A DNA stretch of 64,000 nucleotides, taken from contig JADWOT020000007.1 of assembly GCA_036345935.2 (NCBI GenBank), positions 5,317,471 through 5,381,470 on the forward strand, given 5' to 3'. Positions 1 through 11,505 of the stretch are shown one piece after another (within the stretch, counting starts at the first letter, position 1; the number at the start of each line of letters is the position of its first letter). The position numbers and the translations under genes are program-made. This DNA comes from Taenia hydatigena (taxonomy: Eukaryota > Platyhelminthes > Cestoda > Cyclophyllidea > Taeniidae). The notes below the pieces were generated by a model. The model had not been told where the DNA came from. It did not search any database and saw nothing but the letters and a program-made list of their open reading frames with translations.

Positions 1-2227
1 TACCTGAAGAAGCTACCCAAATATTCCTTAGCATATAAAGTAAACTGAAATTCAAGCTGTAGCAATGCCAAATAGAAGGGAGACAATGAAGGGAGAAGAA
101 AAAAGCAATGGAATCGGGGAGGAGAGATTGTCGTGGCAAAACTCGCCCTTAATTTCTGCGGTTTTATATTTTTGACTCACTGACGTTTAAATAACAACGG
201 AGTAAAGGATTGCAGGAGGCGGCTCAGGTGGAGGACTGGAAGGCGAAAGGAAATCGAGATGAAAGATAGGCGACAAAGATTACAGTGAGCAGTAGAAGGC
301 GATGAAATGTGCAGGTGAGCATTTCTGATAGTAGATTATGTGACTGACTTTTTCATCTGATACGTGTTTGAATCGACTGGTGGTACATGTCGTGTGGTGC
401 CTCAGTGACACATATTGCTGGCCTTGTAGGTGATTTTGTGTGAAAATGCGCCGCTTTCCTTTATGCTTCTTTACTTCATTTTGAAGTTCGTGTATCACAG
501 TTCGTTTGATGGGGGACGAAAAAGGGATGCGCATCCATGGCAAGGTTGCCCATCTCAGGCTTTTCACTCCTTATGTTGCTCTCTAAGATGGGTGCTGCTT
601 AAAGAGCAGTACATAGATTGATTGGAGGACTTGGAAATTTACTCCAAAAGGCTGCGGTTCCGATGAGTATGTCTAATCTCATGCATCGTCATATTGTTGC
701 CTTGCTATGACAACAGTGGTGTTAAATAAGAACGCAGATACATAAATGCTCGACTAAAAGCGGGGAAGGGTTATTAGGGCTAGAGGCGAAGTCGAGAAGC
801 CGAGAGGAGGCTACGCGAGAAGGCAATCGTCGGATGTCACGGGATGGTTCTGTGGTGATGCGTTTCTTGTTTCTGCCCTACTTACTCCCATCTGTCACTG
901 ATCCCATTCATTTAATTGTCCATCTAGCCATACAACTGAGTAAAATAAAAGACTTTAGCTTCGTGAAGGGAATAGGAATGTTTGCTGAGCTTAGCACCCA
1001 AAGAGACTACGCAAATAGAGGGGAAGGGTGTTAAAGCAAAACATGCCCCAAATTTTGATGATTTTATCCCTTTTAGTCTTTTGAGGCCAATTGAATGGCG
1101 ATATGGGGGGTAGGACGTAAAAGTAAGGTGGTAAGGGAGGCGGTATAAATGCAGCATGACAAGGAGACCTAGGGCGAGTCAAAAACAAAGCAAGAGTGAG
1201 GTGCTAAAAAGAACTGGATGAATGGAACGATGGCAATATGGAACTCTAAGATGAAGGACTGAACGCTAATACGAATTTTATTAAAACCTTATTTTGTGTT
1301 TTGTACAGACGGGTTCGGAGATGCTGGCGTCTAAAGGTGGAACATTTTGATCAATCCGGGCATTGTCTAAGCGAATAAAAGTTAAAGGCAGTGGAATTTT
1401 AGTTTACTTGTCTTATTACTTCCAATGCGAATCCTCTAAATTGAAAACAAATGCTCCTGGTCTTAATTAGAATGATTAAGGGACCTGTGAAGCTCATTAA
1501 AATGGGCGGCTGTGGGGCAGATTTACACTAGTGGATGTTTGGCCATATTATGAATTTATGAACTTTAACTTTAAGCCAACTGTCATGCTTGCTAGTGTAG
1601 TAAATGAAACCTTTGTTTTGCCTTCGTTTTTGTCAAATAGTCAACTAATATTTCTCCACTGTGCATCCACCAAGCGCCTAGATCTCCTAACCACACTAGT
1701 TGCACTTTCCGCTTGTTAATAACTCCTATTGACTTTGAGTATCCCTTCATCTGTCGTGCATGGAGATGCCCCGACTCGACACGCTGATGCAGCAAATCTG
1801 GCGGATTCTGTCTACTTAACTGTGCTCAGAATATGGGCACTAATGACCAATCCAACAGGACGTGTTCCAAGCTGACAGCTCCGACGCTGTAAAGAAGCGT
1901 TTGTGCAAAGGGGATAGAATTTATTTTCCAAACTTATACAGACGAACAATTGTGACAAAATTGGCACGAGTTAATTGCAGATCATTCAAACACTAAAAAG
2001 CTCTCTTCTCTAAAGCCTTCGAAATCATCTTGCCAATTTGCCTGCATACCGTTCCTTAACAAGCGAACAAGCCGTCTCTCCCCCGCCTTTCCTTCCTGCT
2101 TTAGCATTCGCTCCTGCAAAAGTTTGCGTATCTTTGTAGCATAGCAGGCCGAAAGCTATCGTTAAAGCCTACTTCATTGCCAGCACTATAGAACCAATGC
2201 AAACTTGACCGGCTTTATTAAAATACT
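1..2227. other. AT-rich region with no convincing gene
   Basis: No well-bounded exon was found here. A 95-residue open frame on the minus strand at 280-567 has protein-like composition (Lys/Arg/His-rich, beginning at a GTG codon after a stop) but no good splice acceptor. A 67-residue minus frame at 1592-1795 and a plus frame at 1531-1719 overlap each other, so at most one can be coding. A short plus frame at 834 begins with ATG and has a weak GTAAAA donor. None is assigned. Confidence 0.4.
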
Positions 2228-2620
2228 TTAATTTAGGTACGATTTTGATAAATCGTCCATGTTTGGTGTCAATATATAGGGGAATAAGAAGCTGCTCGAT
2301 TTAATGCAAGAACGGAAGCACAAATCCAACTGCATATCAGCAGCCAACAAAGCATCAACCATATCAATTTTACCGATCCATGCGGCATGCATGAGTGGTC
2401 GGCAGCCTAGAGCGTTAGTCCGCTCAATATTCGCTCCATAGGCTATAAGAAGTTTTAAAATGTTTGCGTTATTGGAATCAACAACCAAAAAAATGAGAGC
2501 TGAGTCGGTGTCGTCAAAAAGATTAACAGCTGCACCGTGATTGAATAGGAATCAGGCTATCTTCTCGTCACCTGATGCCACTGCTTTCCGGAGTGCAATA
2601 TGTAAGTTGCCACTTAGGTT
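2228..2620 (-). pseudogene. ankyrin-repeat coding fragment with in-frame stop
   Basis: The minus-strand frame reads as about three consecutive ankyrin repeats. The first contains LHIALRKAVASGDEKIA and FLFNHGAAVN, the second ILKLLIAYGANIE, the third GCRPLMHAAWIGKIDMVDAL. Ankyrin repeats are 33-residue helix-loop-helix protein-binding modules. An in-frame TGA at 2552-2554 falls inside helix 2 of the first repeat (between IA and FLFNHGA), so the frame is only open from there to the stop at 2228. No clear splice acceptor precedes the first repeat. The repeat pattern is plain to see; that this is a decayed or mis-sequenced piece of a longer ankyrin protein is inference. The parent family cannot be named. 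Confidence 0.65.
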
Positions 2621-3490
2621 AGATTCGGGGACTCGCGTTTAACCTTAATTTTCGAAATATTGCTTCCTTACCCTCCACGCATCCATTTTATCCGAGACGA
2701 TTTTGAGCAGAGGAAGTGATACCTTAAGCACTCTTTTCATAACCAGTGTTGTCGATATTCGTTTTAGTTATTCCAAATTATTTCATTAGTATACGCCTAG
2801 TGATACACAGATTTTAGCTACAAGTGCAAGCAAAAATGCTTAAAGCAACTGAGCGACACACAGATGACATTGGTTGCCAGGTTGTAGGTGGTAGGATTGA
2901 CAGACATTGACCCAACTAACCGCCTTCTTTTGATAATCGCCCTTGTAGAGCACCTGTTTTATGCCCTCCTTCTCTATTTTAGTGTCTCATGCATTGGTGA
3001 TGAGAGTGTACTGCGCATCTCCACTGAAGCTGGAGAAGGTGTGCAACTACTCTGTTCATTTTCATAGCTTCACAAACTGTTGTGCTTACCTTCCTGCCTG
3101 ATGGTCGAACAGTGCAATGCGCTCCGATGCATTGTTAAAGAGATAGACAAGAATACATTGTAGAATGGTCTTGAGTTGAATTACGATAGAGACCGCAGCA
3201 ATGCGTGGGGTGGGTAAACTTCCAGCAACGTAAAACTCAGGGTTCAGATTGGCCTACAATCTGTTTAGTGGCAAATATTTATAAATAATAGGTAGTGTTT
3301 TTCATAAATGACTGTATTCTAGAACGTAATATGGTACATTTAAATGCTCTGATTTCATTTGAACTCTCTTCGCATACCATGCAAGATATGCAGATGATTC
3401 GTTTTGTTCGTTCAATTCGCATGACTACTAGATAACTACTACGTAGATGAGACTCAAATCGTGCTGTTGCGGTGCACAGTACCCTTAGAT

Positions 3491-3602
3491 GATCTTTCTC
3501 GGCTTCGTTAGTGAGCATTTCGTCTTTCTAAATGACTCAGTCCTACCCCAATAGAGGAAGGTCTTTCAGTTTGACGAAAGTGTCGGTCGCTTAGGAAAAA
3601 AT
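3491..3602 (+). pseudogene. decayed copy of the exon at 10,416-10,541
   Basis: This plus-strand stretch aligns with the minus-strand exon at 10.4-10.5 kb. Both share a block beginning TCCTAC, a block encoding QF-E-VGRL, and the sequence ATTCTAGCCTTTGTAAG just downstream. Both also end at a splice donor in the same place: GTAAGC here, GTAAAC there. Between TCCTAC and CAGTTT this copy has one base fewer (20 against 21), which shifts the frame. It is therefore a relic or a diverged paralogous exon in inverted orientation about 7 kb away. Confidence 0.45.
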
Positions 3603-3892
3603 GTAAGCATTCTAGCCTTTGTAAGGGCGTTTTATGCGTGAGTAGTGATTTCTGTGCCATAGAAACATCTATATTCTTCGCCACAGTTAGAAAATTCTCC
3701 TGAATTCACTTCTAACTCCACCAGCTACTTGTGCTGTATTTAGAAATCACCAATATGATAGATAGACTTTATTAATAGCTTCAATCTTGTGATGGACATT
3801 AAATTGTTCTAATCATATTCAAACTAAGTACGGAAACAAGAGTTAAAGAAAAAAGATGTTCAAAGTAGTTTTTTTTAAAATCATCTCATTAG

Positions 3893-4050
3893 AACGCTTA
3901 CTTGACGTAAAATTAAGTCAAACTGCTACTAGTGCAAATTTGTTCAGATTAACCAAAAATACAATAACGTTTTCTCGGTTAATAGAACTGTTATCCGCAA
4001 TCAGTCCTCCCCATTCTGGATCGGCAGAATTGCAACTTACCATTTGGTAG
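3893..4050 (+). CDS. candidate terminal exon, unknown protein
   Basis: A pyrimidine/AT tract ending CTCATTAG precedes an open frame that enters in phase 2 (2 nt, then 51 codons) and stops with TAG at 4050. The peptide (RLLDVKLSQTATSANLFRL, then a hydrophobic RLIELLSAIS segment) has protein-like composition. No AATAAA is obvious in the next 300 bases. The frame also extends upstream to an ATG at 3856, so this could instead be a short single-exon frame. No family recognised. Confidence 0.4.
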
Positions 4051-4964
4051 TCTTAAACACGACTTGGAGAATTTTCAAAGAAACTTGATGAACGGGTCAG
4101 CGATAAGATTGAGCATCCGTTATAAGGAACTATGCTTGCTAATCCTTCTTCCTGTATGTCATCAAAGAGCAGCCATGTCAAATAAGTGCAAAAGTAAACC
4201 CTAATAGTATGCTTGCCGTCATAATTTACAATCCTCTAAAACACACCAAGAGACGGTCAGACAGTTTAAAATAGGGCTTTGGAAATATGTCAAATCAAAC
4301 GGTGAAGGTCAATAGCAATGTTGCGAAAGTGCACTAATGGTTTCTTGGCAAGCATCAAGAATGAAGCACAAGGTTGTCTCTATTCATTGCATTTTAATTC
4401 AAACGGCAGCAAGAATAGAGGAATGACGTTGTAAGGAATGCATATCCTTCCCTATTTAGACACCAAACACAATATCGCCACAAGCGAGTAAATATATCAT
4501 CTAACCCCTGCATTTTAACTATGCTACCACTTATTTCTCATCCCTTCTCTGCATTTAGTTACAGCAGTTGCAGCAATTGAAGGCAAAATTGAGTATATAA
4601 TTCTTATGACATTCAAACATCCTCAGCTTATCCCTCATCGTCTGCTCAATTTTTTTAAATTCAGCGTCAGATTAAGCAAAGCAGGTGTGATTGGTGACCT
4701 CGTTAATTTAGAGGTTGGGACAAATTAGTGTAACTTGGAAGAACAGGCAACGAAGGAAGCAATCAGGTGTGATTGGCTGGAAGTAGGAATCCGATTGACA
4801 CCGCTGGTTCGCACATAATAAGATTAATCGTAAGGAGAGCATGCGAATGTAATGTGTTTGAAATATTAGGAGTTGTCACAGGCATAATTGCTCGAACATG
4901 TTGAAGAATCGGAACCCTTGACATCCGATGTGCATTCGTCCGTGCAAGACATCGTTTCACTTAC
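4051..4964. other. no gene recognised
   Basis: AT-rich sequence between two candidate exons. Intron or intergenic sequence is the likeliest reading; the only open frames are short and lack splice support. Confidence 0.5.
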
Positions 4965-5125
4965 TGCCGATGGATTAGCGTAGTCTATGCGTGTCCACCT
5001 TCCCTCTTGCATCAACTCGGGATAGTCAGCATCGAAGCAGACAGGAGTGTAGTTAAGCACTGTAGATGTCTCCTGCTCCCAAGGACGACTTCCCATTTTT
5101 CGCGGTGGAAGTAAGTCCTTCCTAC
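4965..5125 (-). CDS. internal exon, unknown protein
   Basis: On the minus strand a T-rich tract ending CCATTCCTTAG precedes a 161-nt exon (2 nt plus 53 codons) that ends exactly before a consensus GTAAGT donor. The peptide contains WEQETSTVLNYTPVCFDADY and EGRWTRIDYANPSA. Both splice sites and the frame agree, which makes chance unlikely. I do not recognise the domain. The next exons would lie below 4,964 and above 5,125 on the same strand; none is identified. Confidence 0.5.
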
Positions 5126-7055
5126 CTAAGGAATGGAAATCAAAAAAATCAAATTGAAGAATCGAGCATTCATTAGATTCCGTTATTCAGAACTCCGAAC
5201 ATCATAATCAATGCGGTTTACCCCTGAAAATGTAAAAATCATAAAAGTTTAGTGCCCTTCTTAAAAATATGGTTGAGGCACACATTCCGCAAGGTTCCAA
5301 AACAACCACTATGAAAACATTAAAATTAATATAACTACAAAAGGAGGGTATTAAAATCCTAAACAGTGTTTCCCAAGATGCAACTAACAAGATTCTGTGA
5401 TAATCAAATGCAACTGACCTACAACGGGCGTCTGTGATTTTCGCTCACCTAAGTTTTAATTTCCGACTTATATAGATAAACCAGCTCTAAACCAATCGGG
5501 TAGCTACTATTAGACTCGCCACAAATTAATTTTGACCAACTTCCTTTTAACTAACCATCTTTAGACCCATTAGTTATAAACAATAAAGCCAAAAACATTT
5601 TCGCGGCCATATCGCTGCTTCATTCACGTCATCGCTGCTATTTTTGCATTTGCCGAAATTAAGATTTTAAACTTGGACAAATTTGGAAACAAAGTGCAAC
5701 ATAACTTCTATGTAGGAAGCCAGTTAAGCAAAACTTAATGCATTTGTTCCCAGTTTTGTAGTATACTTCCCACTAAGTTAACAAACTTTGTCGACAAATC
5801 AGCTCGCACATACTTGCGACATAAATTTTAAATGTCCAGAATCTCGTAAACTCAAAAACCGTGTCTAGTAGAGATTGGGCATGCAAGGGCGCTAGAAAAT
5901 AGTGTACAACTTATGGGTACAGTACAAGTAATAGCAATGGCCTATTTGTGTTGCGCCAGAGCTTGTCAATAAAAGACATGGATTGATCCTATTAAGAGCG
6001 ACTTGGCCAAAAACCGAGTTGGTAGTTGTGGAGCTTTCTAAGGAGCCGAACTTTTTTAAGCATTATTCTGTCGCTTGATTGTTGATTAGGTTATACTTGG
6101 AATTGATCATGATGGCGATCGTAAATTAGCAGCAGTCCCCAGTAGAGAAGTTGCTAACTTGCTATCTGCGTAGTGCTGAAGCAACTTGCGATAGAATGAA
6201 TGCCCGTGCACCATGGCCAAGATAAAATAAATCTGACTCTGTTTACAAGCCTACCCACGCTGGCCTGCAATTTCCACAAATCCGTTACTTGAGCACATGC
6301 GGTTTACTTATTAGATGTGTAAATTGCTGGGTAAAGTCGAAGGATTCGTGTTCATGAGGTGGACGTAATTACACTTAGGGCCAAACGCCTTACTAGCTAC
6401 TTCTTTCCTGCTAAAGTTGGTAGCATTACAAAGCGCCAACACCATTTTATAAACACCTCTTACCTCTGCTGATGCTGCTACCACTGCTGATGTACGCACA
6501 ATCCCGGCCCTTGTATCAACCTAAATTCAACAATTTTGCAATGTGGAATCTCGCACTTGAGGCATAGTGCCTCATCCGCGGCTTACTTGTATCAGCGAAA
6601 CTATATCCGCTTTGTTCTTCCCTCTTGACTCATTGTACCGCATAACCTCAACTACGGCTTTCAATATCAGCGAGACTCGCTTCGCCTGTTTATTGCTATA
6701 GGCAAGTTCTAAGTATGTGATGATATCTTCTTCTAAGTTATAATGACCCGAGTTTAGTCATTTTGCTCTGCCTGTCATATAAATGGACTCGCAAGACTGC
6801 ACTACCTCCCGCATGTGTCACCGACGTTTAATGGTTTAAAGGCAAGGTTTCGTTGTCATTTATGTAACTACCTTATGAGTCCCCCTTAATTAAGCAACAG
6901 GGTCACCTTAAAACTATTCCAGAAAGAGCTTGTACTTAGTAGCATTAAATGCTGAACTTCAAAGTGAATTTTCACGATCCCCGTATATGCGTTTATTAGT
7001 CTGCATCCAGTTACGCTGCTGTTGCCTTAACGCTGCTACTTTTGCGATCCATCGT
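5126..7055. other. AT-rich, mostly unassigned
   Basis: Very AT-rich. One possible 57-nt minus-strand exon (6464-6520) runs from TTGAATTTAG to a GTAAGA donor and reads as an alanine-rich peptide ending SAVVAASAE; it is too short to be sure. A hydrophobic minus-strand frame at 5208-5390 ends at an acceptor-like TTTTCAGG and is probably intronic. Nothing else is supported. Confidence 0.35.
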
Positions 7056-7269
7056 TCAATCTTCTACGCACTTCACGTCTTTTGCCATAACCAACCTAGA
7101 AGCAGTTGTTAGTAAATAAGTAGTTGCCGCAACCTTTGGCAGTACAACTGTAGAAATATAGCAGTGTTGCGTTATTTGTGCAAAACAGACTTGCGCGTTT
7201 GAACGAATTAGGGTCCAGTAGAGACCCAATCCAGTAAGCTCGCACAACTTTACTTCTTGCGCTGGCATT
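7056..7269 (-). CDS. candidate exon, unknown protein
   Basis: The minus-strand sequence TTATTGTCGATCCTAG makes a good acceptor, followed by a phase-1 frame of 71 codons including the stop. The peptide begins MPAQEVKLCELTGLGLYW and includes a cysteine-bearing hydrophobic stretch. A GTTGCG after LPK could be a weak donor, in which case the last 24 codons are intronic. No family recognised. Confidence 0.35.
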
Positions 7270-7973
7270 CTAGGATCGACAATAATGCCTCCATGCAGCC
7301 ATTGACAATTAGTGTTGCATAACTTTCAGAACGCAAAACTAGGATTCACTTAAACCAAATCTATGAGTGGTGGTGGATAAGATTAGAACCTATGATGTGC
7401 TCTAGAGAACGAGTAGCATTTCTCACAAGGAGCAGATCTTTGGTGGAAGCAGCAAATTAGGGATTCATGAGGAGGCGTTGTTATAGTGTCTATATTTTTG
7501 AACAACCGGAATGTTTAGTCTTACATTCACTTGATTATTATTATCAGTTCATGCAGAGCATACTGTCTGCCTTAAAAAATTACAGACCTATGCCGACTTT
7601 GGGGCCTGCTCTCTTAACCGAGATTGTTTGGAATGACTTTATTTGATCTCATCTAGGATGACTGGTAGCATGCGTTTAGATTTTCTAACTGTTTCTTTGA
7701 AGCCACCGACTGCATCAATGACATATCCATTTCTATGCTCAAATTAAACTCTGCACACATTCAATACCCTTAAAATGTGTGTTATGCGCATTGAGATGCA
7801 GAATAACTAAATGCTTGGGGACCCGCATATGAGAAGATGGTTAAATGCTGCGCGTCACTGATAATGTGCTATCAGCGGAAGTAAGGACGTTAAGGTTGAC
7901 ATTGAATCCGCAGAATTGGCAGTAGGGTGCATAGACTAGTCCATTTTAGTATCGACTCACCTTCTTTATCCAG

Positions 7974-8155
7974 GTTTGATCTTAGCACACATCGCTAGCT
8001 TTAAAGGAGGTCTCCATTGCATTTCGTCGCCCACAACACTGCTAGTAGTCGAGTTGGCACACAAATCTCTATTCGACAGGGGGAGCGAGGACCCAATTAC
8101 GAAGTATGCTTTGGCTCCTTGCTTCTTACCATATACTGCGCGAAATAAATGGAAA
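7974..8155 (+). CDS. internal exon, unknown protein
   Basis: One of the best-bounded exons in the window. The acceptor is CACCTTCTTTATCCAG, the exon is 182 nt (2 nt plus 60 codons), and it ends at AAA|GTGAGT in phase 0. The peptide starts LILAHIASFKGGLHCISSP and ends PYTARNKWK. An antisense frame of similar length exists but lacks splice sites. The composition is that of a soluble or partly buried domain; I cannot name it. Confidence 0.55.
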
Positions 8156-9215
8156 GTGAGTGGTTTGTGAGAGACAAAAGCATGCATCAATCGCAAATGT
8201 TGGATGGGAGGGAAGGAATAGCCCTGTTGTTAAGTCATTTGAAATGAGTTAATATCAGCTAAGACACTTAGCCACCAAAGGATTTTATCCAAAATAACTT
8301 AATGAGAACTGCTAAGCATCACCTTGCGTCCCTCTGCTGCATCATCGAATCGGCCTACTATCGTGACCTAAACTTGGGCCTCTAAAACTAAAGTAAGGCC
8401 CCAAGGCGATAAACTATCATGGACTATGACGCAGACTACTAAGGCTATAGATTTTAGGGAAGGCGCTTTCGACTCCATAAAACAAGTAATGTCTACCATT
8501 CGCAGGGTGTGAAAAGTAACTTTATTGTTTATACTTGAAGTGGTGCAAGAGGCGGATCAGCGAGCGAGTTATAAACCTATCTTTAGAATGCAACAAATCC
8601 TCTTGACTTTCTTTAATGATGATATAAGAGAAACAAAGTAATTAAGGTGTTTATTTTTTGTTTTAACTAGGGGAATGGGTCTGCATGCAAAGTTCATGGT
8701 AAGGACACTTCTTCCATTGATCACCACTCCAAACCGCCCTCGAATGGGTTACCTTAGAGAGCTGCACCACTGGCGTAAGTGGGCGTTGTCATCGACTTTG
8801 GCCATAGGTGCTGATCTTGGCGTCCGAGTTCCGTAACTTACCATTTATGGCATAGCACCATGGGAGAGTTAGTTACACGCGCGAGCAGAATCTGCTAACT
8901 CAAAATTACCATGTTCACTGACCTTGTAAGCGATACAGATTTGGATCAGGACTAAGCTGACCATATTTGGTCATGCATGTTTTTATATGTGAAAAGGTTT
9001 TCTTGACGCGTTTCGCTGATCGGCCAGATCCTCTGCCATAGAGAAGGGAAGTCTTTATAAATAAGACTATCACAATGCATACTCATAGATTTGCTCATAT
9101 TCTGCCTCTATTTTTCTCTAGGGAAAAACAGAAACGCTCAAGCATAATGCCGTTTGCATTGCTTGCATCTTTACTTGTGAATTTAGCAGTGCAGTAACTA
9201 CAATTCACCATTGGT
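8156..9215. other. no gene recognised
   Basis: Unique AT-rich sequence following the exon at 7,974. Probably intron. No repeat or RNA gene seen. Confidence 0.45.
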
Positions 9216-9404
9216 TTAATAACTTGGCGTCATTTTTAAAACACTAAACTCAACAATTGGAAGGGCACTCAGAGCGTAAGATGGACACGGACTGCAGTGC
9301 GCTATGCGACAACCATAAGATTCTTCGGAGTGGGCACGCAATGGCCGAGCTCCTTTGGCACTATCCTCTTCTATTTCATTACAATGCGGTGGTCGGAACA
9401 AATT
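9216..9404 (-). CDS. candidate terminal exon, unknown protein
   Basis: A modest acceptor (AAGTACTCATTAG, minus strand) is followed in phase 0 by 62 codons and a TAA. The peptide includes FRPPHCNEIEEDSAKGARPL and a cysteine-rich IAHCSPCPSY stretch. GC content is higher than in the flanks, which supports coding. No downstream poly(A) signal was identified and no family is recognised. Confidence 0.3.
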   Translation of the reverse strand, partial: NLFRPPHCNEIEEDSAKGARPLRAHSEESYGCRIAHCSPCPSYALSALPIVEFSVLKMTPSY

Positions 9405-10053
9405 CTAATGAGTACTTGAATAATAGTGCGAAATAATTGATTTGAGATTGCCTTTGAGACTAGTGTCGAGGACTTTTACGCTCAATTGGATGCAATCCCA
9501 AGGACGTAGATTACGAATGATCTAACTTCTCTGTTCATCATATGCTTACGATCTACATAAGTAGCTTTACAAGTGCTAAGCTTGCTCGAATTGCCCCGCT
9601 AATATCAATGAAATTGCAATGTAAGTTCATTAATTGTCTATAGAGATGTCACGATGCAAACAAACTACGGCATTAAAGTGCTTTCCTTTAAGCATAGTCC
9701 TCAGTGCCAATATATTTGGTTTTCTAATGCCTTTAATGCAATGCACTTCGATAATCGCGAGTTGCTTGGATTCTTTCCTGACGATAGTTAAGCACTCGAG
9801 ATAAGGTGTTAAAGATTGTTATTATTTGCACAGTGCTTTAGTCCTAAAAAAACTTTAAGATTTTATCGCTACTGCCAAATCCTAGGCCATATCTCGTTTT
9901 TTTAAATCTTCATTGGCATTGGTAGCAAGGGCACTTGGGAGTCTTCGAAAACCTCTTAATTTAAGCAAACTCTTTTAACTGTGATTTAGGCTTGTCATTG
10001 GAATAAAATCACTTTTAAATATTTTCTTTTGTTCCCAAATCTACTAAATCTAG

Positions 10054-10232
10054 GAAGCTGTGTAGCAGAAATTTCACAGCGATATGGAGAAAATGGTAGC
10101 GGTACTAAAATTAAACAATTTGGATTGAGACCTCAAATACAAGAGAGCGCACCCTACCTTGCAGGAGCATCTCTTAGGACATCGCTTACCCGTCATAGAC
10201 ACTTACAAATTTTTGTAGACAGCCATCTGTGA
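10054..10232 (+). CDS. terminal exon, unknown protein
   Basis: A long pyrimidine tract (TATTTTCTTTTGTTCCC) leads to AAATCTAG, then a phase-2 frame of 58 codons and a TGA stop at 10,232. The peptide is hydrophilic: EISQRYGENGSGTKIKQFGL, then ASLRTSLTRHRHLQIF. A weak GTAGAC inside the last codons could be a donor, making this internal. No motif identifies the family. Confidence 0.5.
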
Positions 10233-10415
10233 TTTGCTTCTTTAAATTAATTGCAATCTTTTTTGTCTATTTATGTGCTCAGAATGATGCAATGCAAATT
10301 CCTTTATGAGGTGACTTCATAAGAATTTTGGGATTGTGACAAAGAAAATTGGAATTCCTACGGAACCCTAATCACTACTCATTTTTAACGCACTTACAAA
10401 GGCTAGAATGTTTAC

Positions 10416-10541
10416 ATTCTCCAAGCGACCGACATCTTCACCAAACTGAATAGCCCCTTCTTTGTTGCGGTAGGACGTTGTCGTACAGAAGGACAAAACT
10501 CTTAAGCAAAGCTCAAAAAGTTCACCCAATTGTGCTGTGTG
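10416..10541 (-). CDS. internal exon, unknown protein; diverged copy at 3.5 kb
   Basis: The acceptor is CTTGCCGTTGCAG; the exon is exactly 42 codons in phase 0/0 and ends AAT|GTAAAC. The peptide reads HTAQLGELFELCLRVLSF, then a polar stretch ending QFGEDVGRLEN. The first half looks like an amphipathic helix. A frameshifted relative lies on the other strand at 3,491-3,602 with its own GTAAGC donor, so this exon belongs to a small duplicated family. Function unknown. Confidence 0.5.
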
Positions 10542-10682
10542 CTGCAACGGCAAGATTTAAGTCTCATTCGCACAGTAGGTCTCTATTAATAATGCAAAAT
10601 AAATACTCTGTGGACTTTCATATCAGTTAATGAGGAACCATGGCAATATGATATTACTGCAGTGACATCAAAGGAACAGCGA

Positions 10683-11225
10683 TCAGCAGATCTGAGTAGC
10701 AGCACTGTTAATAACCATGATGACATTTCGAGTCCTGGAATATTTTAACTCTCGCTCATAGCTAGTACAAGCTTGCTTAGCGAATGGCTTTTTCGCTGAG
10801 GAGACTGATGAGGTTATGGAGCTGATTAATTGGTTAACATAAAGTCTTGGTGGGTTCTGGGGGCCCGCAATGCGTCGACTTAAAAGTAGGAATTGAGGCA
10901 TCACAGTGACTTTTCCAGTTGCGCGGTAGCATTCTGCGTTCTGAGTCACATGCGTAACTGAGTACAGTTGACTTCGATGCCTCGAGGGGTCATTTCGGAG
11001 GATATCGCACTCCGGGATAGAGGTCGCCACACCAACTTGATGCAAAGATCTGGGGCAGCTGAGCAGCTTTCGTGAGCTGACAGCTCTATTGTTGCCCTTC
11101 TTCATGCACGCGCGTATCGTTGGCAAATATGCAGCGGTGTATGTAAGCAGCTCTCCTGTCAGCAAACAAACAATTCCAGTCTCAGTACTAGCTGTGAAGA
11201 GTTCGGATAGTGTACCTGCATTCAA
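10683..11225 (-). CDS. 180-codon open frame, unknown
   Basis: The longest frame outside the 40-46 kb region. It is unusually GC-rich for its surroundings and is open for 180 codons. It includes TASTETGIVCLLTGELLTY near the start and PQFLLLSRRIAGPQNPPRLY in the middle. No signal peptide, catalytic motif or retroelement signature is visible. A plus-strand frame (11,041-11,322) overlaps its first half and one of the two must be false. Possibly an old retrocopy or transposable-element gene piece; the length alone is the evidence. Confidence 0.28.
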   Translation of the reverse strand: MNAGTLSELFTASTETGIVCLLTGELLTYTAAYLPTIRACMKKGNNRAVSSRKLLSCPRSLHQVGVATSIPECDILRNDPSRHRSQLYSVTHVTQNAECYRATGKVTVMPQFLLLSRRIAGPQNPPRLYVNQLISSITSSVSSAKKPFAKQACTSYERELKYSRTRNVIMVINSAATQIC

Positions 11226-11271
11226 TAACGTCTACTTGGAGATCAAATGGCTAGTACTTGAGTCATTGATG

Positions 11272-11505
11272 TCAATCAGCATCCATACTTTCTTGATCTC
11301 GGTAAAGAGAAGGAATTGGTAGAGATTGTCTGAACACCGACATTAAGCAAAATCGATGGATGCACCCAAAAATTTCATCGACATTCTCTAGACACGCTAA
11401 GTAAACCTCTGACGTCATCAATAAATACTTTATGCATGCGTCCATTTGAATATAACCTTCGTGGCAATCGCCTGACGCAAAACTATTTACGCAGTCGCCT
11501 GACAC
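11272..11505 (-). CDS. candidate exon, unknown protein
   Basis: The minus-strand frame has protein-like composition, with an internal near-repeat (SGDCVNSF and SGDCHEGY) and a hydrophobic stretch YLLMTSEVYLACLENVDEIF. Splice boundaries are unclear; the best acceptor candidate is weak (GGGAGTGAAG). It lies just upstream, in minus-strand order, of the 180-codon frame at 10,683-11,225, so the two could belong to one transcription unit, but phase cannot be tested. Confidence 0.28.
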   Translation of the reverse strand: MSGDCVNSFASGDCHEGYIQMDACIKYLLMTSEVYLACLENVDEIFGCIHRFCLMSVFRQSLPIPSLYRDQESMDAD

